53,980 nucleotides of DNA from Frankiales bacterium (GCA_016125335.1 WGLY01000034.1:1-53980); one strand, 5' to 3'. Positions 1 to 6,802 are shown, numbered from the stretch's first letter. Notes: generated by a model not told the origin, from the sequence alone. Numbers and translations: made by a program.

Positions 1-49
1 AGTGCGAACCCGCAGGACCCGTGGTGTCCCGGTCGTCGACGGCGGTCAT
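1..49 (-). CDS. 5' end of an unidentified gene (cut by window edge)
   Basis: Only 16 codons are visible, reading MTAVDDRDTTGPAGSH from an ATG at 49. A GGGAGG ribosome site lies about 6 nt upstream. The first ten codons, the ribosome site and the promoter are almost identical to those of the gene starting at 53875 on the other strand, so both belong to one duplicated family; the proteins diverge after residue 10. Multi-copy gene families with conserved 5' regions are typical of the actinobacterial DUF222/HNH (13E12) proteins, but no diagnostic motif is inside the window, so the family is a guess. Confidence 0.6.
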   Translation of the reverse strand, partial: MTAVDDRDTTGPAGSH

Positions 50-116
50 CGGGCACCTCCCACGGGTTCGGCTGGTTTCGGATGGATGTAGGAATGCTAT
101 CGGAGACCACCGACAG
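21..116 (-). repeat. Inverted repeat, left copy (promoter plus first codons)
   Basis: This 96-base segment matches 53808-53903 in inverted orientation with two mismatches by my reading. It covers the -10 element, the untranslated leader, the ribosome site and the first ten codons of the edge gene. Weaker similarity continues outward to about 190, including the inverted pair of DnaA-box-like motifs. The two copies face outward and bracket almost the whole window. Confidence 0.9.
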
Positions 117-122
117 GCACAA
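94..122 (-). promoter_or_regulatory. Sigma-70-type promoter of left-edge gene
   Basis: On the minus strand the -35 is TTGTGC (117-122) and the -10 is TAGCAT (94-99), with a 17-base spacer. The right-edge copy has TTGTGT and TAGCAT with the same spacer. The start codon is about 45 bases past the -10, so this is a leadered transcript, unlike many other genes here. Confidence 0.65.
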
Positions 123-155
123 CCCCCAAACCCCAGCAATCTCAACGGATTTCGC

Positions 156-190
156 CGATCTGTCGTCCACAGGCTGTGGATGACAGATCG
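156..190. repeat. Inverted pair of DnaA-box-like motifs (left copy)
   Basis: Two 16-base arms with one mismatch flank the central bases GGC. Each arm carries a 9-mer close to the actinobacterial DnaA box TTGTCCACA (TCGTCCACA, and TCATCCACA on the other strand). The equivalent site at the right edge is 53741-53761. The element lies just upstream of the edge-gene promoter. It could be a protein-binding site or a hairpin; DnaA binding is inferred from motif similarity only. Confidence 0.5.
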
Positions 191-510
191 CGAGACGAGC
201 AGCACCACCGACGTTGCAGAGCGACCAGGACATCGCACTCCCAGCACGTCGCACCCACAGGGCGTCGCGCTCGCAAAGGGCGCGCGGAGCAGGTCGTGCA
301 CACACGAGCCTCGTCGCGCGCGAGAGAAGGCGACACGGCAGAGGGCCGGGCTCCAGCCCGGTTCGGTGGGAGCCGAGGCTGCCGAGCTGAGGCTGGAGGC
401 GTCGTGAGGGGGGGCGGGTTGCGTTCCCGGCAGGTCCGGCTCGGAGCAGCCCGGGCTCGAGGACACGAGGCTGGCTGACTCAGCCGGCGCCCGTCGTCGG
501 CGGGGTCGCG
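191..510. other. Gene-free stretch
   Basis: No convincing gene is present. Open frames cross it on both strands, as expected in high-GC DNA, but none has a ribosome site, a recognised domain or a conserved neighbour. A short perfect palindrome, GGCTGACTCAGCC, lies at 473-485. The segment separates the left-edge gene from the 3' end of the GroES-like gene. Confidence 0.6.
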
Positions 511-858
511 CTAGAGGTAGAGCCCGGAGCGGCCGTCGCTCACCCGCGACGCGGCGAGGGCGTGCACGTCGCGCTCGCGCAGCAGCACGTACTCGCTGCC
601 CTGCAGCTCGACCTCGGGGTGGCTCTCCGGGTCGTAGAGCACCTGGTCGCCCACCTCGATCGTGCGCACGTTCGGGCCGATCGCGACCACGCGGGCCCAC
701 ATGAGCCGGCGTTCGACGGCCGCCGTGGCCGGGATCAGGATCCCGCCGCTGGACCGGCGGTCGCCCTCGCCGTCGTCGACGCGGACCAGCAGCCGGTCGT
801 GCAGGAGCTTGATCGGCACCGAGCCGTCGGGCAGCGGGGTCGTGTCGGGATGGCTCAC
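511..858 (-). CDS. GroES-like co-chaperonin protein (orphan)
   Basis: A 115-residue GroES-fold protein. The family core is visible: LLHDRLLVRVDD near residues 19-29, the mobile-loop sequence SSGGILIPAT, the AIGPN turn, and VGDQVLYDPE followed by YVLLRERDVHA. GroES caps the GroEL ring during protein folding. This copy has no groEL beside it and has an extended N-terminus and C-terminus, so it is probably a paralogue of the main groES. The GTG start at 858 lies 7 bases after a TACCCT hexamer, suggesting leaderless translation. Assignment to the fold is firm; partnership with GroEL is inference. Confidence 0.85.
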   Translation of the reverse strand: MSHPDTTPLPDGSVPIKLLHDRLLVRVDDGEGDRRSSGGILIPATAAVERRLMWARVVAIGPNVRTIEVGDQVLYDPESHPEVELQGSEYVLLRERDVHALAASRVSDGRSGLYL

Positions 859-865
859 GGCGCCG

Positions 866-871
866 AGGGTA
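866..871 (-). promoter_or_regulatory. -10 element of GroES-like gene (leaderless)
   Basis: TACCCT on the minus strand ends 7 bases before the GTG at 858, which places the transcription start at or next to the start codon. Confidence 0.55.
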
Positions 872-892
872 CGGGGCGGGCAGCGACCCCGC

Positions 893-1405
893 TCACCACC
901 CCCAGGTGCCCGGTCCGCCCTTGAAGGGGCCCACCACCGACGACGTGACCCACCCGCCGTAGAAGCCGCCGTCCTGCGCGCGCACCCGCTCGCCGTCGAC
1001 GAGCACCGAGTCGACCCGGCCCGGGTACAGCGAGACGTGGCCGACCAGCGCGCGGAACGCCGGCAGCGGGTCGGGGTAGGTCCAGGCCGCGGCCGGGGCG
1101 ACCGCGTCCCCCGCCACCACGTCGAGGTAGGCCGCCGTGCCCTTCCACTCGCACACGCTCGAGCCAGGGGCCGGGCGCAGCGCGCCGGGCGCCCAGTCGT
1201 CGCGGGGCAAGTACCAGGTGGGCGGGTGCGAGGTCTCGAGCACCTGCAGGGCGCGCCTGGACCGGCAGACCTCCACGCCCCCGAGGACGACCACGACGTC
1301 GGCCTGCACCACGCGCAGCGCGGGCGGCCGGGGGTAGTCCCACACCGACTCCTGGCCGGGGCCGGGCTCGACGGCGACGACGCCCGGCGGCGTGCGACGG
1401 GCCAC
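893..1405 (-). CDS. DUF427 domain protein
   Basis: About 170 residues. It carries the DUF427 hallmarks: SVWDYPRPP near the N-terminus, the WYLPRDDW segment, the C-E-WKG strand (SVCEWKGTAAYLDV), WTYPDPLPAF and a final SLYPGR...DGERV stretch. The fold is a small beta-rich barrel with no established enzymatic role. No ATG fits; the GTG at 1405 lies 5 bases after the stop of the DUF3618 gene, so the two are probably cotranscribed and translationally linked. The open frame runs further upstream only because it shadows the DUF3618 gene. Confidence 0.85.
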   Translation of the reverse strand: MARRTPPGVVAVEPGPGQESVWDYPRPPALRVVQADVVVVLGGVEVCRSRRALQVLETSHPPTWYLPRDDWAPGALRPAPGSSVCEWKGTAAYLDVVAGDAVAPAAAWTYPDPLPAFRALVGHVSLYPGRVDSVLVDGERVRAQDGGFYGGWVTSSVVGPFKGGPGTWGW

Positions 1406-1410
1406 CCGGG

Positions 1411-2037
1411 TCAGGACCGCCGGCGGCGGCGCACCACGCCGAGGCCCACGAGCAGGACGACGACGCCCGCCGCCATGAGGACGCGGTCCGGCTTGACGCC
1501 GCCGTACTCGTCGACGAACACGCCCTTGACCGAGGCCAGGCCGCGGGCTGCGACATTCTTGGGCGACACGTAGGCCTCGAGCTCGTCGATGCGTCCGGCC
1601 AGCCGGGCCCGCACGACGTCGAGGTCGGCCTCGATCTGCGCAGGGGTGCGCGGCGGGCGCGGCGGCTCGGCGGCCGTGGGCACCGACATCCCCGCGGCAC
1701 GCGCCACCTTCGTGACGTCGCGGGAGGCCTCGGCCGCGGCCTTGTCGGCCGCATGGGCCGCCGCCGCCGCTGCGCTGGACGAGGCGTCGGCCCGCGCGCC
1801 CGGGTTTCCCGCCACGCGCTCGTGGCCCTTGGCGGCCGCGTCGGCCACCTTGCCGGACCCGGCCACAGCTGCGGCGGCTGCGGCGTCGAGGCCCTTCTGG
1901 GCGGACTCCGCGGCCACCTTCGCGGCGTCGGGTCCTCCCGCGGCCGCGCGTTGCGCGGCCTGCTGGACCTGCTCTGCGGCTGCCTTCACGGAGTCGGCTG
2001 CTGCCGACGCGGTCTCGCGCACGGTGGAGTCGCTCAC
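1411..2037 (-). CDS. DUF3618 membrane-anchored protein
   Basis: A 208-residue protein. The first ~130 residues are an Ala/Lys/Glu-rich, probably helical region with repeated AAAE/AAD patterns, resembling late-embryogenesis-type or coiled stretches. It is followed by the DUF3618 signature PRTPAQIEADLDVVRARLAGRIDEL and then one C-terminal membrane helix (VLMAAGVVVLLVGLGVV) ending in five arginines, consistent with an inside-out tail anchor. The function of DUF3618 is unknown; it often sits in envelope or stress clusters. The GTG at 2037 follows a TAGGCT hexamer by 6 bases. Confidence 0.85.
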   Translation of the reverse strand: MSDSTVRETASAAADSVKAAAEQVQQAAQRAAAGGPDAAKVAAESAQKGLDAAAAAAVAGSGKVADAAAKGHERVAGNPGARADASSSAAAAAAHAADKAAAEASRDVTKVARAAGMSVPTAAEPPRPPRTPAQIEADLDVVRARLAGRIDELEAYVSPKNVAARGLASVKGVFVDEYGGVKPDRVLMAAGVVVLLVGLGVVRRRRRS

Positions 2038-2043
2038 GCGGCG

Positions 2044-2049
2044 AGCCTA
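2044..2049 (-). promoter_or_regulatory. -10 element of DUF3618 gene (leaderless)
   Basis: TAGGCT on the minus strand is followed by 6 bases and then the GTG at 2037. Confidence 0.55.
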
Positions 2050-2107
2050 CGCCGGGACCCTGCATCGGGGCAGGTCGGTCGGCCCGAGGACCCCGGTGCG
2101 CGGACGC

Positions 2108-3433
2108 TCACGCCGTGCGGCCGCCGGGCCCGGGAGCGCCCGTGCCGGCGCTCTCGGCGTCGGGTGCGTGGGTGTGCCCGTCGTCGTGCAGGCGGCCGTC
2201 GGCGTGCACGTGGGCGGTGTCCGGCAGCGCGACCTCGTCGACGTCGACGCCGGGATCGGCAGTCTCCGTCGCCTGCGCGGAGTCCGTGCCGAGGGTGGTC
2301 ACCGGCTTGAGGTTCTGCGACCACTTGTGCTCGATCCGGCCGAATCGCCACACGAGGATCGCGACCAGCCAGGTGAGCACGAAGAGCCCGACGATGACGA
2401 AGCCGACGTTGTTGAGGTCGATCCCCCCGATGGCCGCGAGCGGACCGCTGGTGATGCCCAGCTTGTCGGTCACGATCGACACCACCTCGATGAGGCCGAT
2501 GCCGAGGGCCACCGCCACGGACAGGCCGGTGATGACGATGTTGTAGTAGATCTTGCGCACCGGCTGGGAGAAGGCCCAGCCGTAGGCGAAGATCATGAAC
2601 GCGCCGTCGATCGAGTCCAGCAGGCTCATGCCCGCCGCGAACAGGGTCGGCAGCACCAGCACCGCGTACCAGGGCAGCTGGAACGCCGCGGCGCCGCCCG
2701 CGAGCACCAGCAGCGACACCTCGGTGGCCGTGTCGAACCCGAGCCCGAACAGCAGGCCCACCGGGTACATGTGCCGCGGCTTGCGCACGGCCTTGGTGAC
2801 GCCGCCGAGCAGCCGGTTCATGAAGCCGCGCTGCGAGAGGTGGTGCTCGAGCTCCACCTCGTCGAAGTGGCCCTCGCGCATGGCCCGGAAGACGTTGACG
2901 ATCTTCGCCAGCACGACGAGGTTGATGATGCCGATGAGGATCAGGAACGTGCCCGAGACCGAGGTGCCGATGAGCCCGAGCGTCGTCTGGAGGGTGGAGT
3001 TGCCGTCCTCGACCTGACCGGCCAGCGACTTGACGCCGATGCCCAGCAGGAAGCAGAGGCCGAACACGACGCTCGAGTGGCCGAGGGAGAACCAGAAGCC
3101 CACCGACACCGGCTTCTGCCCGTCGCTGAGCAGCTTGCGCGTGGTGTTGTCGATCGCGGCGATGTGGTCGGCGTCGAACGCGTGGCGCATGCCCAGGGTG
3201 TAGGCGGTGACGCCGATGCCGATGCCGAAGATCCCCGAGGAGCCGAGGTCGAAGCCCTGCGGGGCCACGACGCCGATGAGGGTGCCCCAGCCGACGACGT
3301 GCAGCAGCAGGACGAAGCCGGCCATCGCCGCGAGCACGATCCACTCGGTGCGGCCGAGGGAGATGCGGCGGTTGGGGAGCGCCTCGTCGACGAGGGTGGG
3401 GCCGGTGGGGGCCGCGACCGGGCGTGAGCTCAC
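2108..3433 (-). CDS. HoxN/HupN/NixA-family nickel/cobalt permease
   Basis: A 441-residue secondary transporter for Ni2+ or Co2+ in the inner membrane. All family signatures are visible: RHAFDADHIAAIDN in the second helix (the metal-binding H-x4-DH region), FWFSLGHSSVV, GLGFDTATEV and GMSLLDSIDG. About eight hydrophobic segments are present. The last ~60 residues form a cytoplasmic-looking Asp/His-rich tail (HVHADGRLHDDGHTH) that could bind metal; this is not a family constant. No urease or hydrogenase gene is in the window. The GTG at 3433 follows TAACCT by 6 bases, and a Nur-like box overlaps the upstream region. Ni versus Co specificity cannot be told from sequence. Confidence 0.95.
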   Translation of the reverse strand: MSSRPVAAPTGPTLVDEALPNRRISLGRTEWIVLAAMAGFVLLLHVVGWGTLIGVVAPQGFDLGSSGIFGIGIGVTAYTLGMRHAFDADHIAAIDNTTRKLLSDGQKPVSVGFWFSLGHSSVVFGLCFLLGIGVKSLAGQVEDGNSTLQTTLGLIGTSVSGTFLILIGIINLVVLAKIVNVFRAMREGHFDEVELEHHLSQRGFMNRLLGGVTKAVRKPRHMYPVGLLFGLGFDTATEVSLLVLAGGAAAFQLPWYAVLVLPTLFAAGMSLLDSIDGAFMIFAYGWAFSQPVRKIYYNIVITGLSVAVALGIGLIEVVSIVTDKLGITSGPLAAIGGIDLNNVGFVIVGLFVLTWLVAILVWRFGRIEHKWSQNLKPVTTLGTDSAQATETADPGVDVDEVALPDTAHVHADGRLHDDGHTHAPDAESAGTGAPGPGGRTA

Positions 3434-3439
3434 GGGGCG

Positions 3440-3445
3440 AGGTTA
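3440..3445 (-). promoter_or_regulatory. -10 element of Ni/Co permease gene (leaderless)
   Basis: TAACCT on the minus strand is followed by 6 bases and the GTG at 3433. Confidence 0.55.
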
Positions 3446-3446
3446 G

Positions 3447-3461
3447 TGCGAACGACTGGCA
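3447..3461. promoter_or_regulatory. Possible Nur (nickel-uptake regulator) box
   Basis: TGCGA-N5-TGGCA resembles the Streptomyces Nur consensus tGCaa-N5-ttGCa at eight of ten positions. It sits directly upstream of the -10 of the nickel/cobalt permease, where a bound repressor would block RNA polymerase. No nur gene is in the window. Confidence 0.35.
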
Positions 3462-3614
3462 ACTGCATCCGAGAAGCAGGAAGGGCGGTCGCCCGGTGCC
3501 GGCCGCAGCCGTCCTCAGCGCCGGCCCGGGCGCCGGGGGCTCCCGGCACGCACCGGCGGTGGCGGGCCTAGCCTCTCCCCTGCCCGTCCCGCCCGCCAGC
3601 CGAGAGGACCCGCC

Positions 3615-4094
3615 ATGACCGAGCGACTCGCCCCCGGGGACCCCGCACCGCCGCTCGGGCTCGTGGACGACCAGGGCACCCGGCACACCTGGAAGCAGCA
3701 CGCCGGCGAGCGGGTGGTGCTCTACGCCTACCCCGCCGCCATGACGCCGGGCTGCACCACGCAGGCGTGCGACTTCCGCGACTCGCTCGACGCCCTGGCC
3801 GCGGCGGGCATCACGGTGCTCGGCATCTCCCCGGACTCGCCCGAGAAGCTCGCGCGGTTCCGCGAGCGTGACGCGCTCACCTTCCCGCTGCTGTCCGATC
3901 CGGACCGCTCCGTGCTCACGGCGTACGGCGCCTACGGCGAGAAGCAGCTCTACGGCAAGACGGTCACCGGGGTGATCCGCTCGACGTTCGTGGTCGACGT
4001 CGACGCACGCGGGCGCGCCGTGGTCGAGCGGGCGATGTACAACGTGAAGGCGACCGGCCACGTGGCCAAGCTGCGCCGCGAGCTCGGCGTCTGA
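3615..4094 (+). CDS. bcp: Thiol peroxidase, BCP/PrxQ-type peroxiredoxin
   Basis: A 159-residue cytoplasmic peroxiredoxin that reduces H2O2 and organic hydroperoxides using thioredoxin-like donors. The active-site motif PGCTTQACDFRD carries the peroxidatic Cys47 and a second Cys52 five residues later, the atypical two-Cys arrangement of the PrxQ group. The usual F-x-x-R/P motif appears as YPAAMTPGC. Length is normal for the family. A GAGAGGA ribosome site precedes the ATG at 3615. It is convergent with the persulfide-response genes and separated from them by a hairpin. Confidence 0.95.
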   Translation: MTERLAPGDPAPPLGLVDDQGTRHTWKQHAGERVVLYAYPAAMTPGCTTQACDFRDSLDALAAAGITVLGISPDSPEKLARFRERDALTFPLLSDPDRSVLTAYGAYGEKQLYGKTVTGVIRSTFVVDVDARGRAVVERAMYNVKATGHVAKLRRELGV

Positions 4095-4110
4095 CCCCAC
4101 CCCCACCGAT

Positions 4111-4165
4111 GTCACTGGTGAAAGGGTCGCTTCCCGGGCTGGGAGACGACCGTTTCACCAGTGAC
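4111..4165. terminator. Long hairpin between convergent genes
   Basis: GTCACTGGTGAAA at 4111-4123 pairs perfectly with 4153-4165, and inner segments (GGTCG with CGACC, CTCCC-type pairs) extend the stem around a GGGCT loop. It lies between the ends of bcp and the CstR-like gene and probably terminates transcription from both sides. There is no strong U-tract, which is common for actinobacterial terminators. Confidence 0.7.
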
Positions 4166-4172
4166 GTGCGGC

Positions 4173-4442
4173 TCAGGCCAGGGACAGGAAGAGCTTCTCG
4201 AGGCGGGCGCGGTCCATGGGGGCGTCGTCGCCCCGGGACTCGGCCTCGATGCACGCGGTGAGACCGCACGCCACGATGGTGAAGGCGGCCCGGTCGATGG
4301 CCTTGGAGGCCGCCGAGAGCTGGGTGACGATGTCCTCGCAGTCCCGGCCGGCCTCGAGCATGGACAGGACGCCGTCGATCTGGCCGCGGGCGCGGCGCAG
4401 CCGGGTGGCGACGGCGGTGGAGGACTCGGCGTCGAGCTGCAT
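4173..4442 (-). CDS. CsoR/RcnR-family repressor, CstR-like (persulfide type)
   Basis: An 89-residue all-helical DUF156 repressor. The family pattern RLRRARGQIDGVLSMLE is followed by Cys35 and Cys64, the two conserved thiols. The copper-binding His of CsoR (between them, Mtb His61) is replaced by Gly60, and an extra Cys59 is present. Loss of His with both Cys kept is the pattern of CstR, which senses per- and polysulfides by forming a Cys-Cys link. The neighbouring CoA-disulfide reductase/rhodanese gene and a CsoR-type operator fit this role. ATG 4442 has an AGGAG site; an in-frame GTG at 4502 overlapping the upstream stop would add 20 residues. Persulfide rather than metal sensing is inference. 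Confidence 0.85.
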   Translation of the reverse strand: MQLDAESSTAVATRLRRARGQIDGVLSMLEAGRDCEDIVTQLSAASKAIDRAAFTIVACGLTACIEAESRGDDAPMDRARLEKLFLSLA

Positions 4443-4466
4443 GGGGTTCTCCTGCTCGGGGGCGGC

Positions 4467-4485
4467 TGTTGCGTCAGGTGCAACA
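4467..4485. repeat. Small inverted repeat before cstR-like start
   Basis: TGTTGC-N7-GCAACA is a perfect 6-base dyad in the 57-base gap between the reductase stop and the repressor ATG. It could be an intercistronic hairpin tuning relative expression, or an accidental feature of the N-terminal extension coding sequence. Confidence 0.4.
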
Positions 4486-4498
4486 ACGTCGACGGTGC

Positions 4499-6199
4499 TC
4501 ACGATGCCACCACCGCCCGCTCGATCCTGCCCGGGAGCAGGGTGAGGTCGCGGCGCGCCGCCGCGAGCGTCTTCAGGCCGCCGTCCAGGGAGGCGCTGTC
4601 GACGCCGTGCCCCACCAGCGCCCGGTGCGCCAGGTAGGACCGGAACCCGCTGGCGCAGAACAGCCGGACGGGCCGGCCGTCGGCCGCTGCCAGCACCTCG
4701 TCGAGGCGGTCGCGCAGCGCCGTGTGCGGGACGTTGATCGCGCCGGGCAGCGTGCCGCCGGCGTACTCGCGGGCCGACCGGACGTCCACGAGCAGCACCG
4801 AGCCGTCGGTGACGGTCTCGAGGTCGGCCTCGGTCCAGAGCACCACCGTGCCGTCCAGCACGTTCTGCGCGAGGAAGCCGGCCATGTTGACCGGGTCCTT
4901 CGCGCTGCCGAACGGCGGCGCGTAGGCCAGCTCGAGCTCGGCGAGGTCGTCGACGGTCATCCCGGCGCGCAGCGCCACGGCGAGCACGTCGATGCGCTTG
5001 TCGACGCCGGCCCGGCCCACGGCCTGCGCGCCCAGAAGCCGCCCCTCGGGGGTGAACAGCACGGCCAGGTGCACCTGGTGCGCCCCGGGGTAGTAGCCGG
5101 CGTGGTGCCCCGGGTGCAGGTGCACCACCGTGTGCTCGACGCCGGCGGCGGTCAGCTTGCGCGAGGTCGGTCCGGTGACCGCCGCGGTGAGGCCGAACAC
5201 CTTCACGATCGCGGTGCCCAGCACGGGGCGCGAGGCCACCTCCCGGCCCATGATCGCGTCCGCGGCGGTGCGGCCCTGGCGGTTGGCCGGGCCCGCGAGC
5301 GGGACCACGCCGGGCGCGCCGGTGACGGCGTCGTGCACCTGGATCGCGTCGCCCACCGCCCAGATGAACGGGTCGCTGGTCTGCTGCGACGGCGAGACCA
5401 CCACCGCGCCGTGGGGCGAGAGCTCGAGGCCCGCGTGGCGGGCGAGGTCGGTCGAGGGCCGGACGCCCACGCCGAGGAGCACGACGTCGGCGGGCACGCG
5501 GGAGCCGTCCGCGAGCACGACGTCGACCGCGTGCTCCGTCGCGGAGTCCTCCACGCCGGCGAGCCCGACGCCCACGCGGACGTCGACGTCGTGGGCGCGC
5601 AGCTCGTCCTCCACGAGGGCGGCCATCTCGGCGTCGAGGGCGGGCAGCACCTGCGGCGCGAGCTCGATCAGCGTCACGTCGAGCCCGCGGTGCCGGAACG
5701 CCTCCACGGTCTCGAGCCCGATGAACCCGGCGCCGACGACCACCGCGCGGCGCGCGCCCGCGTCGAGCATCTCGCGCAGGACGTCGGCGTCCGGGACGGT
5801 CCGCAGCGTGCGCACCTGGGGGCGGTCCAGGCCGGGCAGCGGCGGCACGATCGGCTCGGCACCGGTGGCCAGCACCAGCGCGTCGTAGGAGAGGTCGTAG
5901 GCCGACCCGGCCTCGAGGTCGCGCACCACCACGGTGCGGGCGGCGCGGTCGAGGGCCACCACCTCGTGGCGCACGCGCACGTCGAGGTCGAGCGAGCGCC
6001 GCAGGCTGCGCGGGGTGTGCAGGAGCAGCTTGTCGCGGTCGGCGATCTCGCCGCCCACGTGGTAGGGCAGCCCGCAGTTCGCGAACGACACGTCGTGACC
6101 GCGCTCGAGCACCACGATCTCGGCGCTCTCGTCGAGCCGGCGCAGCCGTGCCGCCGCCGACATCCCGCCGGCGACGCCGCCGACCACCACGATGCGCAT
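4499..6199 (-). CDS. CoA-disulfide/persulfide reductase with C-terminal rhodanese domain (CoADR-RHD)
   Basis: A 566-residue flavoprotein. The N-terminus has the FAD motif VVVGGVAGGMSAA and the diagnostic SFANCGLPYHVGG with the single redox Cys used by CoA-disulfide reductases. A second Rossmann motif VVVGAGFIGLE binds NAD(P)H, and YAPPFGSAKDPVNMAGF is the family dimerisation segment. From about residue 460 a rhodanese domain ends with the loop FCASGFRS, whose Cys carries a persulfide. Such fusions reduce CoA-persulfides or polysulfides. It is the first gene after a CsoR-family operator and is followed by the CstR-like repressor. Exact substrate (CoA disulfide, CoA persulfide, polysulfide) is undetermined. 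Confidence 0.92.
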   Translation of the reverse strand: MRIVVVGGVAGGMSAAARLRRLDESAEIVVLERGHDVSFANCGLPYHVGGEIADRDKLLLHTPRSLRRSLDLDVRVRHEVVALDRAARTVVVRDLEAGSAYDLSYDALVLATGAEPIVPPLPGLDRPQVRTLRTVPDADVLREMLDAGARRAVVVGAGFIGLETVEAFRHRGLDVTLIELAPQVLPALDAEMAALVEDELRAHDVDVRVGVGLAGVEDSATEHAVDVVLADGSRVPADVVLLGVGVRPSTDLARHAGLELSPHGAVVVSPSQQTSDPFIWAVGDAIQVHDAVTGAPGVVPLAGPANRQGRTAADAIMGREVASRPVLGTAIVKVFGLTAAVTGPTSRKLTAAGVEHTVVHLHPGHHAGYYPGAHQVHLAVLFTPEGRLLGAQAVGRAGVDKRIDVLAVALRAGMTVDDLAELELAYAPPFGSAKDPVNMAGFLAQNVLDGTVVLWTEADLETVTDGSVLLVDVRSAREYAGGTLPGAINVPHTALRDRLDEVLAAADGRPVRLFCASGFRSYLAHRALVGHGVDSASLDGGLKTLAAARRDLTLLPGRIERAVVAS

Positions 6200-6223
6200 G
6201 TCCGCTCCCGTCCTCGTCCGGAG

Positions 6224-6255
6224 CCATCAGGATACCCCTGGGGGTATCCTGATGG
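6224..6255. promoter_or_regulatory. CsoR/CstR-family operator
   Basis: Perfect 15-base arms (CCATCAGGATACCCC and its complement) flank a central TG. The core ATACCCC-TG-GGGGTAT matches the G/C-tract operators of the CsoR/CstR family. It lies 25 bases upstream of the reductase ATG, so the repressor encoded at the end of this operon would autoregulate it. Confidence 0.85.
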
Positions 6256-6341
6256 CGAACCGGGCGCGCGCGGATCCTTCCCGGCGACGCCGTCGTGCGC
6301 CGTCCCCGCCCGGACCGCCCGGCCGTACGACCCCGCCGCCC

Positions 6342-6347
6342 TAGGCT
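6342..6347 (+). promoter_or_regulatory. -10 element of tRNA-Leu
   Basis: TAGGCT lies 9 bases before the mature tRNA 5' end. No clear -35 is visible. Confidence 0.4.
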
Positions 6348-6356
6348 GACCACCGC

Positions 6357-6438
6357 GCGGACGTGGTGGAACTGGCAGACACGCAGGATTTAGGTTCCTG
6401 TGCTCCCGAGCGTGCGGGTTCGAGTCCCGCCGTCCGCA
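6357..6438 (+). tRNA. tRNA-Leu (anticodon UAG)
   Basis: A seven-base acceptor stem GCGGACG/CGTCCGC closes the molecule, with discriminator A at 6438. The anticodon stem CAGGA/TCCTG (from 6384) holds the loop TTTAGGT, so the anticodon is TAG at 6391-6393, reading CUA and possibly other CUN codons. A long variable arm (class II) and the TGCGGGTTCGAGTCCCGC T-arm are present. CCA is not encoded. Confidence 0.97.
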
Positions 6439-6517
6439 CGGGCTCGGGCGTCCGCTCGGCGGGCGCCGTACGCGCCCCCGCCGGGCCGGCGGGAGGGCGC
6501 TCGCGCAGACTGGGCGC

Positions 6518-6802
6518 ATGACGGTGCAGGTGCGCGAGAACGCAGGACTGGCCCGCTACGAGGCGCTCGTCGACGGCGAGGTCGCCGGGTTCGCGGAGTA
6601 CCACGACCGCGCCGGCCGCCGGGTGTTCACCCACACCGAGGTCGACCCGGCCCACGAGGGCCAGGGGATCGGCGGCGCGCTCGCCCGCGAGGCGCTCGAC
6701 GACGTGCGGCGCCGCGGCATGGCCGTCGTGCCGCTGTGCCCGTTCTTCCGGTCGTGGATCGACCGGCACCCGGACTACGCCGACCTCGTGGCGGCCTCCT
6801 GA
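6518..6802 (+). CDS. Small GNAT-family N-acetyltransferase (YjdJ/GCN5-like)
   Basis: A 94-residue single-domain protein of the short GNAT type. After an N-terminal beta sheet (RYEALVDGEVAGFAEYHDR) it has FTHTEVDPAHEGQGIGGALAREALDDVR, the acetyl-CoA-binding Q/GxxGxG/A loop, and a C-terminal PLCPFFRSWIDRHPDYADLV. The ending CPF-x-WIxxHPxY is a recurring feature of this subfamily. The substrate is unknown. A CAGACT hexamer 6 bases before the ATG may be a weak -10 for leaderless expression. It is convergent with rdgB, ending 20 bases before its stop. Confidence 0.9.
   Translation: MTVQVRENAGLARYEALVDGEVAGFAEYHDRAGRRVFTHTEVDPAHEGQGIGGALAREALDDVRRRGMAVVPLCPFFRSWIDRHPDYADLVAAS

Noticed and set aside
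142-336. Minus-strand ORF with CxxC-x15-CxxC spacing like a zinc ribbon
   Set aside because: It runs across the conserved inverted pair and promoter-side region, has no ribosome site and no conserved neighbour, and the spacing can arise by chance in Cys-rich shadow frames.
2034-4115. 693-codon minus-strand frame over the Ni/Co permease
   Set aside because: It is in the wrong frame over the permease and bcp genes, with low-complexity Arg/His content.
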